Positions 7,411 through 18,976 are shown, numbered from the stretch's first letter. The stretch is DNA of 22,503 bases from Xylophilus ampelinus (GCF_901875635.1 NZ_CABFMN010000140.1:1-22503); one strand, 5' to 3'. Made by a program: numbers and translations. The notes: generated from the letters alone by a model not told the origin.

Positions 7411-7450
7411 AGGCCCGATCCCTGCATCCATGGATCGGGCCTTTCTTTTT
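7411..7450 (+). terminator. intrinsic terminator/attenuator between urtA and urtB
   Basis: AGGCCCGATCC (7411-7421) and GGATCGGGCCT (7432-7442) form a perfect 11-base stem with a ten-base loop, followed directly by TTCTTTTT. This is a textbook rho-independent terminator in the plus direction. It ends only 12 bases before the urtB start codon, so urtBCDE must depend on read-through or another promoter. Confidence 0.85.
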
Positions 7451-7461
7451 CCGAGGTTGAT

Positions 7462-9054
7462 GTGAGAACACCCCTGCGCCGACTTCTTCACACCGCGTGC
7501 GCGGCGATGCTCGTGCTGGCGGCCCAGGCCCATGCATTGACGGCCGACGAGGCCAAGGCCATGGCCTCGGGCGATGCCGACGAGCGCATCGCCGCCATGA
7601 ACAAGGCCGTGGCCAACGCCGACGCCAAGACCGAGGCCTTCATCCAGGCGCTGGCCGACGAGTCCGTCAAGTACACCGACACGCAGGTCTTCGTCATGAA
7701 GGACGACAAGGGCTACGACCCCATGACCGGCGCCGAAGTGAAGGTGCCCGACACCGCCGAGGACGTGGTCAACAACAACTACATGCGCAGCGCCATCGAT
7801 GCCGCCCAGGCCGCGCTGCGGCTGTCCAGCAAGGACGAATCGGTGCGGCTCGAGGCCGCCAACGCGCTGTTCAAGGAGCCCGACGAGTCGCGCGTGCCGC
7901 TCATCGACAAGGCCCTGGCTGCCGAGACGAGCGCCGCCGTCAAGGCCAAGCTGCGGCTCGTGCAGGCCGCCTCGCTGCTCGGCAGCCAGGACAAGGCCAG
8001 GCGGCTGGCCGCCGTCCAGGCCCTGGCCGAGAACCGGAACCCGGACACCAAGCTGCTGCTCAACGAGCGCCTCTCGAACGAAACCGACCCCGAGGTCAAG
8101 GCCGCCATCCAGGCCAGCATCGCCAGCATCGACGGCGCGCTGGTCTGGGGCGACCGGCTGGGCGCCATCTTCAGCGGCATCAGCCTCGGCTCGGTGCTGT
8201 TGCTGGCCGCGCTGGGGCTGGCCATCACCTACGGCCTGATGGGCGTCATCAACATGGCGCACGGCGAGCTGATGATGATCGGCGCCTACGCCACCTACGT
8301 TATGCAGGGCGTGTTCCAGCGCTTCCTGCCGGAGTCGATGTTCGGCTGGTACCTGGTGGCGGCCATCCCCGTGTCCTTCCTGGCATCGGCCCTGGTCGGC
8401 GCCGTGCTGGAGCGCGGCGTGATCCGCTTCCTCTACGGCCGGCCGCTCGAGACGCTGCTGGCCACCTGGGGCATCAGCCTCATGCTGCAGCAACTGGTCC
8501 GGTCGTTCTTCGGTGCCCAGAACGTCGGCGTGGAGAACCCGTCGTGGATGAGCGGCGGCGTGCAGCTGCTGCCCAACCTCACGCTGCCCTGGAACCGCAT
8601 CGGCATCGTCGTCTTCGCGGTGCTGGTGCTGCTGGCCATGGGCTGGCTCATCGGCCGCACGCGCCTGGGCCTGTTCGTGCGCGGCGTCACGCAGAACCGC
8701 CCCATCGCCTCGTGCATGGGCGTGAACACCGCACGCATCGACACCTACGCCTTCGCCCTGGGCTCGGGCATCGCCGGGCTGGCCGGCTGCGCGCTGAGCC
8801 AGATCGGCAACGTCGGCCCCGACCTGGGCCAGAGCTACATCGTCGACAGCTTCATGGTCGTGGTGATGGGCGGTGTGGGCCAGCTGGCCGGCACCGTGTA
8901 CGCGGCGATGGGCCTGGGCATCCTGAACAAGTTCATCGAAGGCTGGGCGGGTGCGGTGCTGGCCAAGATCGCCGTGCTGGTCTTCATCATCATCTTCATC
9001 CAGAAGCGGCCGCAGGGCATCTTCGCGATCAAGGGCAGGAGTGCCGAGGCATGA
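7462..9054 (+). CDS. urtB: urea ABC transporter permease UrtB
   Basis: Inner-membrane permease, 530 residues. The N-terminus (VRTPLRRLLHTACAAMLVLA, cut near AHA) is a signal peptide. It is followed by a roughly 200-residue extracytoplasmic helical domain rich in Ala, Asp and Glu, then a LivH-type permease from about residue 230 (LGAIFSGISLGSVLLLAALG, YGLMGVINMAHGELMMIGAY, then WGISLMLQQLVRSFFGAQNV). The long N-terminal domain is normal for proteobacterial UrtB. The GTG start at 7462 is supported by GAGG at 7453-7456 and by the signal peptide beginning there. The frame is open upstream through the terminator, but that part is not protein-like. A large hairpin repeat follows two bases after the stop. 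Confidence 0.95.
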   Translation: MRTPLRRLLHTACAAMLVLAAQAHALTADEAKAMASGDADERIAAMNKAVANADAKTEAFIQALADESVKYTDTQVFVMKDDKGYDPMTGAEVKVPDTAEDVVNNNYMRSAIDAAQAALRLSSKDESVRLEAANALFKEPDESRVPLIDKALAAETSAAVKAKLRLVQAASLLGSQDKARRLAAVQALAENRNPDTKLLLNERLSNETDPEVKAAIQASIASIDGALVWGDRLGAIFSGISLGSVLLLAALGLAITYGLMGVINMAHGELMMIGAYATYVMQGVFQRFLPESMFGWYLVAAIPVSFLASALVGAVLERGVIRFLYGRPLETLLATWGISLMLQQLVRSFFGAQNVGVENPSWMSGGVQLLPNLTLPWNRIGIVVFAVLVLLAMGWLIGRTRLGLFVRGVTQNRPIASCMGVNTARIDTYAFALGSGIAGLAGCALSQIGNVGPDLGQSYIVDSFMVVVMGGVGQLAGTVYAAMGLGILNKFIEGWAGAVLAKIAVLVFIIIFIQKRPQGIFAIKGRSAEA

Positions 9055-9056
9055 AA

Positions 9057-9170
9057 GACGGACATCCGTACGCGAAGGTCGCGAAGGTTTCGCGAAGGAC
9101 GCGAAAGCATCGAAATGATGGCCATGTTCTCTTTCGCGAACTTCGCGTGATCTTCGTGTCCTTCGCGTCC
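9057..9170. repeat. large CGCGAAGG hairpin repeat, copy 1 (urtB/urtC junction)
   Basis: Arms 9068-9107 and 9131-9170 are inverted repeats matching at about 32 of 40 positions, around a 23-base loop. Each arm is built from tandem NCGCGAAGG-like units. The left part GACGGACATCCGTACGCGAA is identical to 11283-11302. The element fills nearly the whole gap between urtB and urtC. It carries no T tract, so it is not a standard terminator. Confidence 0.85.
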
Positions 9171-9190
9171 TCTCCCGAATGGGCCTCGCC

Positions 9191-10404
9191 ATGAAAGTGC
9201 AACTTCCCTCCAAGGCGCCGCTGCTCAGCGGCAAGGGCTGGACGGCCTTCTTCGTCGCGCTGATCGTGGTGTGTGCGCTGGCGCCGGTGCTCAACCTGGC
9301 CGTGCCGCCCGACAGTGCCTTCTACATGAGCGACTACGCGGTGGCTCTGGTCGGCAAGATCATGTGCTACGCCATCTGCGCGCTGGCCATGGACCTGATC
9401 TGGGGCTACACCGGCATCCTGTCGCTGGGCCACGGCCTGTTCTTCGCGCTGGGCGGCTACATGATGGGCATGTACCTCATGCGCCAGATCGGCCGCGACG
9501 GCAACTACAAGAGCGACCTGCCGGACTTCATGGTCTTCCTCGACTGGAAGACCCTGCCCTGGCACTGGACCTTCAGCGACTCCTTCATCGCAACGCTGAT
9601 CCTCATCGTGGCGGTGCCGGGTCTCATCGCCTTCGTGTTCGGCTACTTCGCCTTCCGCTCGCGCATCAAGGGCGTGTACTTCTCGATCATCACGCAGGCC
9701 ATGACCTTCGCGGCCATGCTGCTGTTCTTCCGCAACGAGACGGGCTTCGGCGGCAACAACGGCTTCACCGACTTCAAGCGCATCCTGGGCATCCCGATCG
9801 CCACGCAGGAGATGCGCATGACGCTCTTCGCGCTCACGGGCGTCACGCTGCTCGCCTTCTTCCTGTTTGCCAAGTGGCTGATCGCCAGCAAGTTCGGCCG
9901 TGTGCTGCAGGCGATCCGCGACGCCGAGTCGCGCACCATGTTCTGCGGCTACAACCCGCTGCCCTACAAGCTCACCATCTGGGTCATCTCCGCCGTCATG
10001 TGCGGCGTGGCCGGGGCGCTGTACGTGCCGCAGGTGGGCATCATCAACCCCGGCGAGATGAGTGCGGCCAATTCGATCGAGATCGCGATCTGGACGGCGG
10101 TCGGCGGCCGCGCCACGCTGCTGGGGCCGATCATCGGCGCCTTCATCGTCAACGGCGCCAAGAGCTGGCTCACGGTGGTCGCGCCCGAATACTGGCTCTA
10201 CTTCCTCGGCGCGCTGTTCATCGCCGTCACGCTGTTCCTGCCCGACGGCATCGTGGGGCTGGTGCGCAAATGGCTGCGGCGCGAGAAGGCCGAGCCCGCC
10301 TTGAGCGAGGGCCGTCGCGAGGCACAGCGCTCGCTGGCTGCCGAGGAGGGCGTCGAAGCGGGTGCCCTCGCACCGATGGCCGTGGATGTGAAGGGGGCCA
10401 AGGC

Positions 10405-10408
<4 letters not shown>
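9191..10408 (+). CDS. urtC: urea ABC transporter permease UrtC
   Basis: LivM-type inner-membrane permease, 405 residues, partner of UrtB. Membrane helices start at GWTAFFVALIVVCALAPVLN. Family motifs include YAICALAMDLIWGYTGILSLGHGLFFALGGYMMG, SRIKGVYFSIITQAMTFAAM, TGFGGNNGFTDFK and WTAVGGRATLLGPIIGAFIV. The cytosolic C-terminal tail is variable (about 45 residues after LPDGIVGLVRKWL). ATG at 9191 was chosen; another in-frame ATG at 9179 would add four residues, and neither has a strong ribosome site. The gene begins 20 bases after the copy 1 hairpin. Its stop overlaps the urtD start (ATGA), implying translational coupling. Confidence 0.95.
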
Positions 10409-11280
<872 letters not shown>

Positions 11281-11282
11281 GA

Positions 11283-11405
11283 GACGGACATCCGTACGCG
11301 AAGGGCGCGAAGATTTCGCGAAGGACGCGAAAGGAATCCAGAAAATCTCAAAAATGAATTCTTTCGCGACCTTCGCGTAACTTTTGCGTCCTTCGCGTAC
11401 GGATG
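11283..11405. repeat. large CGCGAAGG hairpin repeat, copy 2 (urtD/urtE junction)
   Basis: Arms 11289-11333 and 11361-11405 form an inverted repeat matching at about 39 of 45 positions. The outer 16 bases are perfect (CATCCGTACGCGAAGG against CCTTCGCGTACGGATG). The 27-base loop is AT-rich and unrelated to the loop of copy 1. The element lies between the urtD stop and the urtE ribosome site (AGGAG, 11414-11418). Confidence 0.88.
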
Positions 11406-11424
11406 CCCGCTTTAGGAGCCTCTC

Positions 11425-12117
11425 ATGCTCACCGTCAAGAACATTCACCAGTACTACGGCGGCTCGCACATCCTGCGGGACGTCAGCTTCGAGGCGCAGC
11501 TCGGCAAGGTCACCGTGCTGCTGGGCCGCAATGGCGTGGGCAAGACCACCCTGCTCAAGTCGCTCATGGGCCTGGTGCCCATCAAGAGCGGGAGCATCGA
11601 ATTCGATGGGCAACCCGTCCAGAAGAAGACGCCCTATGAGCGCGCCCGGGCCGGCATGGGCTTCGTGCCGCAGGGCCGCGAGATCTTCGCGCGGCTCACG
11701 GTGGAAGAGAACCTGCGCATGGGCCTGGCCTACCGCAGCGGCAGCACGCCCATCCCGGCCGAGCTGTTCGAACTCTTTCCCATCCTCAAGCAGTTCATGC
11801 ACCGCCGCGGCGGCGACCTGTCGGGCGGGCAGCAGCAGCAGTTGGCCATCGCGCGGGCCCTTGCGCCCGGCCCCAAGCTGCTGATCCTGGACGAGCCCAC
11901 CGAGGGCATCCAGCCGAGCATCATCAAGGACATCGGCCGCGTCATCCGCATGCTGGCCGACCGCGGCAACATGGCCATCGTGCTGTGCGAGCAGTACTAC
12001 GACTTCGCGCAGGAGCTCGCCGACAACTACCTGGTCATGGAGCGCGGCGAGGTCATCGCCCGCGGGCTGGGCAAGGACATGGAGGCGCAGGGAGTACGGC
12101 AGCTGGTGGCGATTTGA
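11425..12117 (+). CDS. urtE: urea ABC transporter ATP-binding protein UrtE
   Basis: LivF-type ATPase, 230 residues, the second nucleotide-binding subunit of the urea importer. It has Walker A GRNGVGKTT, Q-loop region GFVPQGREIFARLTVEENL, signature LSGGQQQQLAIARAL, Walker B LLILDEPTEGIQPSII and an H-loop-equivalent LCEQYYDFA. The EQYYDFA form is characteristic of UrtE/LivF. AGGAG lies at 11414-11418, six bases before ATG. It is the last gene of the operon; a terminator hairpin follows about 50 bases downstream. Urease genes often accompany urt loci but are absent here. Confidence 0.96.
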   Translation: MLTVKNIHQYYGGSHILRDVSFEAQLGKVTVLLGRNGVGKTTLLKSLMGLVPIKSGSIEFDGQPVQKKTPYERARAGMGFVPQGREIFARLTVEENLRMGLAYRSGSTPIPAELFELFPILKQFMHRRGGDLSGGQQQQLAIARALAPGPKLLILDEPTEGIQPSIIKDIGRVIRMLADRGNMAIVLCEQYYDFAQELADNYLVMERGEVIARGLGKDMEAQGVRQLVAI

Positions 12118-12153
12118 GGCTGATGCCGCCCGCCGCCCGCGCCACGCACGGTT

Positions 12154-12170
12154 GCTATCGAATTTGTAGC
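12154..12170. repeat. palindromic motif GCTAT-N7-GTAGC, copy 3
   Basis: GCTAT (12154-12158) and GTAGC (12166-12170) flank CGAATTT; one arm position is mismatched. It lies in the convergent urtE/acs gap, immediately before the terminator stem. It is the third copy of the intergenic motif also seen at 2216-2234 and 4771-4787. Confidence 0.5.
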
Positions 12171-12212
12171 TGTCGGCGCCCGTTCCGCGGGCGCTGCAGG
12201 CATTTTTTCTTT
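12170..12212 (+). terminator. intrinsic terminator after urtE
   Basis: GCGCCCG (12176-12182), loop TTCCG, CGGGCGC (12188-12194) form a stem that can be extended outward by CTG/CAG pairing (12170-12172 with 12197-12199). TTTTTTCTTT follows from 12203. The U tract favours termination of plus-strand urt transcription; the hairpin also lies downstream of the convergent acs gene. Confidence 0.65.
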
Positions 12213-12217
12213 GTAGA

Positions 12218-14194
<1,977 letters not shown>

Positions 14195-14230
14195 GGTCGG
14201 TCTCCTGGAAGGAATGGGGCGGGGCGGTGG

Positions 14231-15874
14231 TCACTCGATGGCACGGGCCGACTGCACGCGCTCGCGCAGCACGAACTTCTGGATCTTTCCGGTCGAGGTC
14301 TTGGGCAGCTCGCCAAAGACGATGCGCTTGGGCAGCTTGAAGCGCGCCAGCAGTGGCCTGCAGAACTCCAGCAGCTCGGCCTCGCCCACCTGCGCGCCGG
14401 GCTTGAGTTCGACGAAGGCGCAGGGCACCTCGCCCCATTTCGCATCGGGCAGCGCGACCACGGCGGCGGTCATCACGGCAGGATGGTGGTGCAGCGCGTC
14501 CTCCACCTCGATGGAGGAGATGTTCTCGCCGCCGGAGATGATCACATCCTTGCTGCGGTCGGTGATCTTCACGTAGCCGTCGGGGTGGCACACGCCCAGG
14601 TCGCCGGTGTGGAACCAGCCGCCGGCGAAGGCCTCTTCGGTCGCCGAGGGGTTCTTGAGGTAGCCCTTCATCACCGCATTGCCGCGGAAGAAGATCTCGC
14701 CGATGGTCTCGCCGTCGGCCGGTACAGGCTGCATCGTCTGCGGGTTGAGCACCGTCACCGCCTCCTGCAGCGGGTAGGGCACGCCCTGGCGGCCGTTCAT
14801 GCGGGCGCGCTCGACGGGCGGCAGGTCCTGCCACTCGGGCTTCTTGGCACACACGGCCGACGGGCCGTACACCTCCGTCAGGCCGTAGACGTGGGTGATG
14901 GCGATGCCGGCCGCCTCGCAGCCTTCGATGACCGCGGCCGGCGGCGCGGCGCCGGCCACCAGGCCCTGCACGGTGTGGCCGATGCCTTCGCGCAGCGCGG
15001 CCGGCGCGGCGATCAGCAGGCTGTACACGATCGGTGCGCCGCACAGGTGGCTGACGCGGTGCTCGCGGATCAGCGCGAAGATCGCCAGCGGGTCCACCCG
15101 CCGCAGGCACACGCTGGTGCAGGCCATCAGCGCGGTGGTCCACGGGAAGCACCAGCCGTTGCAGTGGAACATCGGCAGCGTCCACAGGTAGACCGCGCCG
15201 TCGGGCAGGTTCCAGGCCAGGGCGTTGCTGGCCGCGTTGAGGTAGGCGCCGCGGTGGTGCGTCACCACGCCCTTCGGGTTGCCGGTGGTGCCGCTGGTGT
15301 AGTTGAGGGCGATGGCGTTCCACTCGTCCGAAGGGGGCTGCCAGTCGAAGGCCGGGTCGCCACCGGCCAGGAAATCCTCGTAGCCGATCTCGCCCAGCCG
15401 CGCGCCCGCGGGCGCCGCGTCGTCCTCCACCTCGATCACCAGCGGCCGGTGGCTGCCCAGCGCCGTCAGCGCCTGCCCGACCACGCTGGCGTATTCGCGG
15501 TCGGTCAGCAGCACCTTGGCCTCGCCGTGCTGCAGCATGAAGGCGATGGCCTGGGCGTCGAGCCGGGTGTTGAGGGTGTTGAGCACGGCGCCCGTCATCG
15601 GCACGCCGAAATGCGCCTCGTACATGGCGGGCACGTTGGGCAGCATGCAGGCGACGGTGTCGCCCGGTCCCACCCCGTGCGTGGCCAGCGCGCTGGCCAG
15701 CCGGCGGCAGCGCGCATGCGTCTCGGCCCAGCTCTGGCGCCGATCGCCGTAGATCAGCGCGGTGCGCTGCGGGTGCACATGCGCGGCCCGCGCCAGGAAG
15801 GACAGCGGCGTGAGCGCCACGAAATTGGCCGGGTTGCGGTCCAGGCCGAGCTCATAGAGGTTGATGTGCGTCAA
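14231..15874 (-). CDS. AMP-dependent acyl-CoA synthetase
   Basis: Fatty-acyl or short/medium-chain acyl-CoA ligase of the AMP-binding superfamily, 547 residues. It opens with THINLYELGLDRNPANFVAL, then has the ATP loop NYTSGTTGNPKGVVTHH, the WTLPMFHCNGWCFPW block, THVYGLTEVYGP, the hinge GWFHTGDLGVCHPDGYVKITDR, DVIISGGENISS and the C-terminal catalytic LPKTSTGKIQKF. The overall pattern matches the acyl-CoA synthetase subgroup related to DmdB/AlkK-type enzymes; the substrate cannot be stated. I chose a TTG start at 15874: AGGAG (complement of 15881-15885) sits six bases upstream and the family-typical N-terminus follows. A longer frame to 16027 would run into the divergent kinase gene. Confidence 0.9.
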   Translation of the reverse strand: MTHINLYELGLDRNPANFVALTPLSFLARAAHVHPQRTALIYGDRRQSWAETHARCRRLASALATHGVGPGDTVACMLPNVPAMYEAHFGVPMTGAVLNTLNTRLDAQAIAFMLQHGEAKVLLTDREYASVVGQALTALGSHRPLVIEVEDDAAPAGARLGEIGYEDFLAGGDPAFDWQPPSDEWNAIALNYTSGTTGNPKGVVTHHRGAYLNAASNALAWNLPDGAVYLWTLPMFHCNGWCFPWTTALMACTSVCLRRVDPLAIFALIREHRVSHLCGAPIVYSLLIAAPAALREGIGHTVQGLVAGAAPPAAVIEGCEAAGIAITHVYGLTEVYGPSAVCAKKPEWQDLPPVERARMNGRQGVPYPLQEAVTVLNPQTMQPVPADGETIGEIFFRGNAVMKGYLKNPSATEEAFAGGWFHTGDLGVCHPDGYVKITDRSKDVIISGGENISSIEVEDALHHHPAVMTAAVVALPDAKWGEVPCAFVELKPGAQVGEAELLEFCRPLLARFKLPKRIVFGELPKTSTGKIQKFVLRERVQSARAIE

Positions 15875-15993
15875 TGTCGTCTCCTGCACCCTTGGGTTCA
15901 CAATGCCTGCGGCCCGGGGGCGGCGTTCGCCAGGCTTCCCGGCCGTGCTGGTGCAAGGATGACCCAGGAAGATTGCAGGAGAGGCGCCGGAAT
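15875..15993. promoter_or_regulatory. divergent promoter region, acyl-CoA synthetase / histidine kinase
   Basis: This 119-base gap must hold the promoters for the minus-strand acyl-CoA synthetase-acs operon and the plus-strand kinase-regulator operon. Ribosome sites for both are clear (AGGAG complement at 15881-15885; AGGAGAGG at 15977-15984). I saw no convincing -35/-10 pair, and no copy of the CGTCAC-type sites found upstream of yjcH. Confidence 0.4.
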
Positions 15994-17997
15994 ATGACGA
16001 ATGTTTGCAGGCCCGCCGATGAGGCACCGGGCGATCCGGCCGGCGCGCCGGCGCCGCTGGAGCGCTACCGCACCCTGCAGACCGGCCTGGACATGCTGGA
16101 GCAGGGCCTGTCGATCTTCGACGCCGACCTGCGCCTGGTGGCCTGGAACCGCGCCTACGTCACGCTGCTGGGCTTCCCGCCCGAGATGGCCCGGCTCGGC
16201 GCGCCCTTTCGCAGCTTCATCGAGTACAACGCCCGCCGTGGCGACTACGGCCCCGGCGACCCCGAGCAGCAGGTGGCCGAGCGCATCGCGGCGGCGCGCC
16301 TCTTCACCCCGCACGACATCGAGCGCGTGCGGCCCGACGGCACCGTGCTGCGCATCCGCGGCCAGCCGGTGCCGGGGCACGGCTTCGTCACCCTCTACTC
16401 CGATGTGACCGGGCGCCGCCGGGCCGAGGCCACCATCCGCCGCCAAAACGCCGAGCTCGAGAGCCGGGTGGCCGCGCGCACCGCCGAACTGCAGCAGAGC
16501 GAGGAGCGCATGCGGCTGGTGATGGACTCCATCCCCGCCCTGGTCGCGTACTTCGACGCGCAGCGCGTGTACCGCTACCTCAACCGCGGGTATGCCGACT
16601 GGTTCGGCGTCGACACCGCGCAGCCCGAGTCGGTGAACGCGCGCCGCTTCCTGGGCGAGGCGGTGTACGCCATCGTGCGCCCCCACGCGCGCCGCGCCAT
16701 GGCCGGCGAGGCGCAGAGCTTCACCTACGAGTTGACGACGCAGGGCGGCGAGCGCCGCATCGTGCGCACCTCTTTCGCGCCCGAGATCGGCGAGGACGGC
16801 CGCGTGGCCGGCTGCTTCGAACTGACCTTCGACATCACCGAGCAGCGCCGTGCGCAGGCGCTGGTGGCGCGGGCGCAGAAGCTCGAGTCGCTGGGCCACC
16901 TCACGGGCGGCCTGGCGCACGACTTCAACAACATCCTCACCGTGGTCATCGGCAACCTCGATGCGCTGGCGCACGCCCGCCCGCACGACGAGGCCGTGCC
17001 CGAGTACGTGCAGCCGGCGCTCGATGCCGCGCGCCGCGGCGCCGAGCTGGTGCGCGCGCTGCTGAGCTTCGCGCGGCGCCAGCCGCTGCAGGCCGCGTCG
17101 GTGCACGTCGGCGCGCTCGTCGACACCGTGGCGCGGCTGGTGCGCCACTCGCTGCCCGAGACCTTGAAGCTGGCGGTCGACCCCGGCCCCATGCCGCTGT
17201 GGACCTGGATCGACGCCACGCTGCTGGAGCAGGCGCTCATCAACCTGGTGCTCAACGCGCGCGATGCCACCGGCCCGCTGGGCCGCATCACCCTGCGCGC
17301 CCGCGCCGCACGGCTGGATGCGACACACGCCACGCCGCTGCAGATGTCGCCCGGCGACTGCGTGTGCATCGAGGTCGAGGACGACGGCGCCGGCATGGAC
17401 GCCGACACCGTGGCGCGCGTGTTCGAGCCTTTCTTCACCACCAAGCCGCCCGGCAGTGGCACCGGCCTGGGCATGGCGGTGGTGTACGGCTTCATCCGTC
17501 AGTCCGGCGGCGCCATCGACCTGCGCAGCGCGCCGGGGCAGGGCACCACCGTCACCCTGTGGCTGCCGGCCACCGAGCCGCCCGACGACCAGTCGCCATC
17601 GCCCGGCGAGGCCAGGCTTCCGGCCCTTCGGCAGGGCCTGGCGCTGCTGGTGGACGACGACGCCGAAGTGCGCCGCGTCATCCGCCGCAGCCTGCTCGAG
17701 CTGGGCTACGCCGTGCTGGAGGCCGACGGCGGCGCCGAGGCGCTGACGCTGCTGCGGCACACGCCCGGCATCGCGCTGGTGCTGTCCGACGTGGCGATGC
17801 CCGGCGCCGTCGACGGCGTGGCGGTGGCGCGCGCCGTGCGCGATGCCCGCGACGGCGCGGCCGGGCCCGCCATGGTGCTGATGAGCGGCAACGCGCCCGA
17901 CGACATCGCGCGGCCGGTCGGCGTGCCGCTGCTGACCAAGCCGTTCACCGCCGACCAGCTGGCCCGCGCCATCGAAGAAGGAAGAAGCCCCCGATGA
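15994..17997 (+). CDS. soluble hybrid sensor histidine kinase (PAS-PAS-HisKA-HATPase-REC)
   Basis: A 667-residue cytosolic kinase with no membrane helix. Domain order: N-terminal PAS_7-like sensor (about 25-150; GLDMLEQGLSIFDADLRLVA, then a FIEYNARRGDYGPGD segment), a coiled coil (ELESRVAARTAELQQSEER), a second PAS (about 185-300), a HisKA dimerisation helix with phospho-acceptor His 309 in AHDFNNIL, a HATPase with N-box Asn 421 (NLVLNARDA), G1 DDGAGMD, FEPFFTTK and GTGLGMA, and a C-terminal receiver (about 545-660; LVDDD, Asp 599 in LSDVAMPG, Lys in LLTKPF). The HDFNN form and trailing receiver are typical of hybrid kinases that also dephosphorylate. It overlaps the regulator gene by four bases. 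The location between acs and actP suggests an acetate- or acyl-CoA-related signal. Confidence 0.9.
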   Translation: MTNVCRPADEAPGDPAGAPAPLERYRTLQTGLDMLEQGLSIFDADLRLVAWNRAYVTLLGFPPEMARLGAPFRSFIEYNARRGDYGPGDPEQQVAERIAAARLFTPHDIERVRPDGTVLRIRGQPVPGHGFVTLYSDVTGRRRAEATIRRQNAELESRVAARTAELQQSEERMRLVMDSIPALVAYFDAQRVYRYLNRGYADWFGVDTAQPESVNARRFLGEAVYAIVRPHARRAMAGEAQSFTYELTTQGGERRIVRTSFAPEIGEDGRVAGCFELTFDITEQRRAQALVARAQKLESLGHLTGGLAHDFNNILTVVIGNLDALAHARPHDEAVPEYVQPALDAARRGAELVRALLSFARRQPLQAASVHVGALVDTVARLVRHSLPETLKLAVDPGPMPLWTWIDATLLEQALINLVLNARDATGPLGRITLRARAARLDATHATPLQMSPGDCVCIEVEDDGAGMDADTVARVFEPFFTTKPPGSGTGLGMAVVYGFIRQSGGAIDLRSAPGQGTTVTLWLPATEPPDDQSPSPGEARLPALRQGLALLVDDDAEVRRVIRRSLLELGYAVLEADGGAEALTLLRHTPGIALVLSDVAMPGAVDGVAVARAVRDARDGAAGPAMVLMSGNAPDDIARPVGVPLLTKPFTADQLARAIEEGRSPR

Positions 17998-18770
17998 ACA
18001 ACCCTCACCCCCACGCCGCACCGGCCGGCGTCAGCCAGCACCGCGCCGCCGCCGCTGACGACAGCAGCCCGCCCGCCCTCGTCTATGTGGTCGAGGACGA
18101 CGCGGCGGTGGCCAGGCTGGTGCTCTCGGCCCTGCAGGAATTCGGCTTCGCCTGCCAGGCCTTCGGCAACGGCGCGGCCGTGCTGCGCCAGCTGCAGGTG
18201 GAAAAGCCCGACCTGTGCATCATCGACCTGGGCCTGCCCGACATGGACGGGCTGGACCTCATGCGACGCATCACCGCGTCGAGCAATGCGGGCGTGCTCA
18301 TCCTCACCGGCCGCGGCCATTCGGCCGACCGCGTGATGGGCCTGGAACTGGGCGGCGACGACTACGTGACCAAGCCCTTCGAATCGCGCGAGCTGGTGGC
18401 ACGGGTGCGCAGCATCCTGCGTCGCCGCGGGCTGGCGCCGGGCGAGGCGCCGGGCCACCGGCGCTACGCCAGCTTCAACGGCTGGCGCATCGACTGCGCG
18501 GCCAACGTGCTGCGCGCGCCCGACGGCGCCGAGCACCTGCTGGGCACCGCCGAGACGCAGGTGCTGCGCTGCTTCGTCGAGCGCCCGCACCAGATCCTCA
18601 CGCGCGAGCAGCTCATGGGCGCGCGAGACCTGCTGCCCACCGACCGCAGCATCGACGTGCGCATCTCGCGCCTGCGCAAGAAGATCGAGGCCGACCCCCA
18701 CGAGCCCGCGGTGATCAAGACGGTGTACGGCGCGGGCTACCTGTTCGCGGCAGACGTGCACTGGGAGTAG
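17994..18770 (+). CDS. OmpR/PhoB-family response regulator
   Basis: A 258-residue DNA-binding response regulator. An unusual 25-residue His/Ala-rich N-terminal extension (NNPHPHAAPAGVSQHRAAAA) precedes the receiver: acidic pair in VVEDDAAVA, phospho-acceptor Asp 78 in IIDLGLPDMDG, Thr in LILTGRG and Lys 127 in YVTKPFE. The C-terminal winged-helix (about 160-255) ends with the recognition-helix pattern DRSIDVRISRLRKKIEADP and VYGAGYLFA. GAAGGAAGAAG serves as ribosome site within the end of the kinase gene; the start overlaps its stop (ATGA), so the two are coupled and are almost certainly partners. If the short extension is not translated, no later start is obvious before the receiver. Confidence 0.92.
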   Translation: MNNPHPHAAPAGVSQHRAAAADDSSPPALVYVVEDDAAVARLVLSALQEFGFACQAFGNGAAVLRQLQVEKPDLCIIDLGLPDMDGLDLMRRITASSNAGVLILTGRGHSADRVMGLELGGDDYVTKPFESRELVARVRSILRRRGLAPGEAPGHRRYASFNGWRIDCAANVLRAPDGAEHLLGTAETQVLRCFVERPHQILTREQLMGARDLLPTDRSIDVRISRLRKKIEADPHEPAVIKTVYGAGYLFAADVHWE

Positions 18771-18794
18771 AGGACGGCGCCATGATGGGTTGTT

Positions 18795-18867
18795 GGCCAG
18801 TCCCTGGCCGTTCACGCTGAGCCTGTCTAAGCGCTGCGCGAGGCTTCGACAAGCTCAGCCCGAACGG
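18795..18867. repeat. REP-like hairpin repeat after the response regulator gene
   Basis: CCGTTCACGCTGAGCCTGTC through 18832 pairs with 18843-18867 at about 21 of 25 positions, around a ten-base loop. The core GCTGAGC/GCTCAGC and CTTCGACAAGCTCAGCCCGA are of a kind widely dispersed between genes of betaproteobacteria. A small perfect stem, GGCCAG-TCC-CTGGCC (18795-18809), precedes it. It may limit read-through or stabilise the upstream message. Confidence 0.7.
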
Positions 18868-18910
18868 CTGAGCGGGTGCATGGGCCGAGCTGCCTTGAGG
18901 CCGAAAATCG

Positions 18911-18976
18911 CAAAGTGCAATCGGCCCACAGCGCCTGCCAGGCGGGCGATACGGCCAAATTCGTCACATTCGTTAC
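18911..18976. repeat. noncoding element, copy B of a duplicated 66-base sequence
   Basis: Ungapped match to 236-301 (about 77% identity). In this copy the element ends inside the repeat cluster ATTCGTCAC-ATTCGTTAC, about 142 bases before yjcH. It lies in the 348-base gap 18771-19118, which otherwise contains only the REP-like hairpin and the presumed yjcH-actP promoter. Confidence 0.6.

Noticed and set aside
4707..7427. A 906-codon minus-strand open frame opposite the esterase gene and urtA
   Set aside because: Composition is low-complexity (Gly, His, Arg, Leu) with no domain pattern, and it is antisense to urtA, which is unambiguous.
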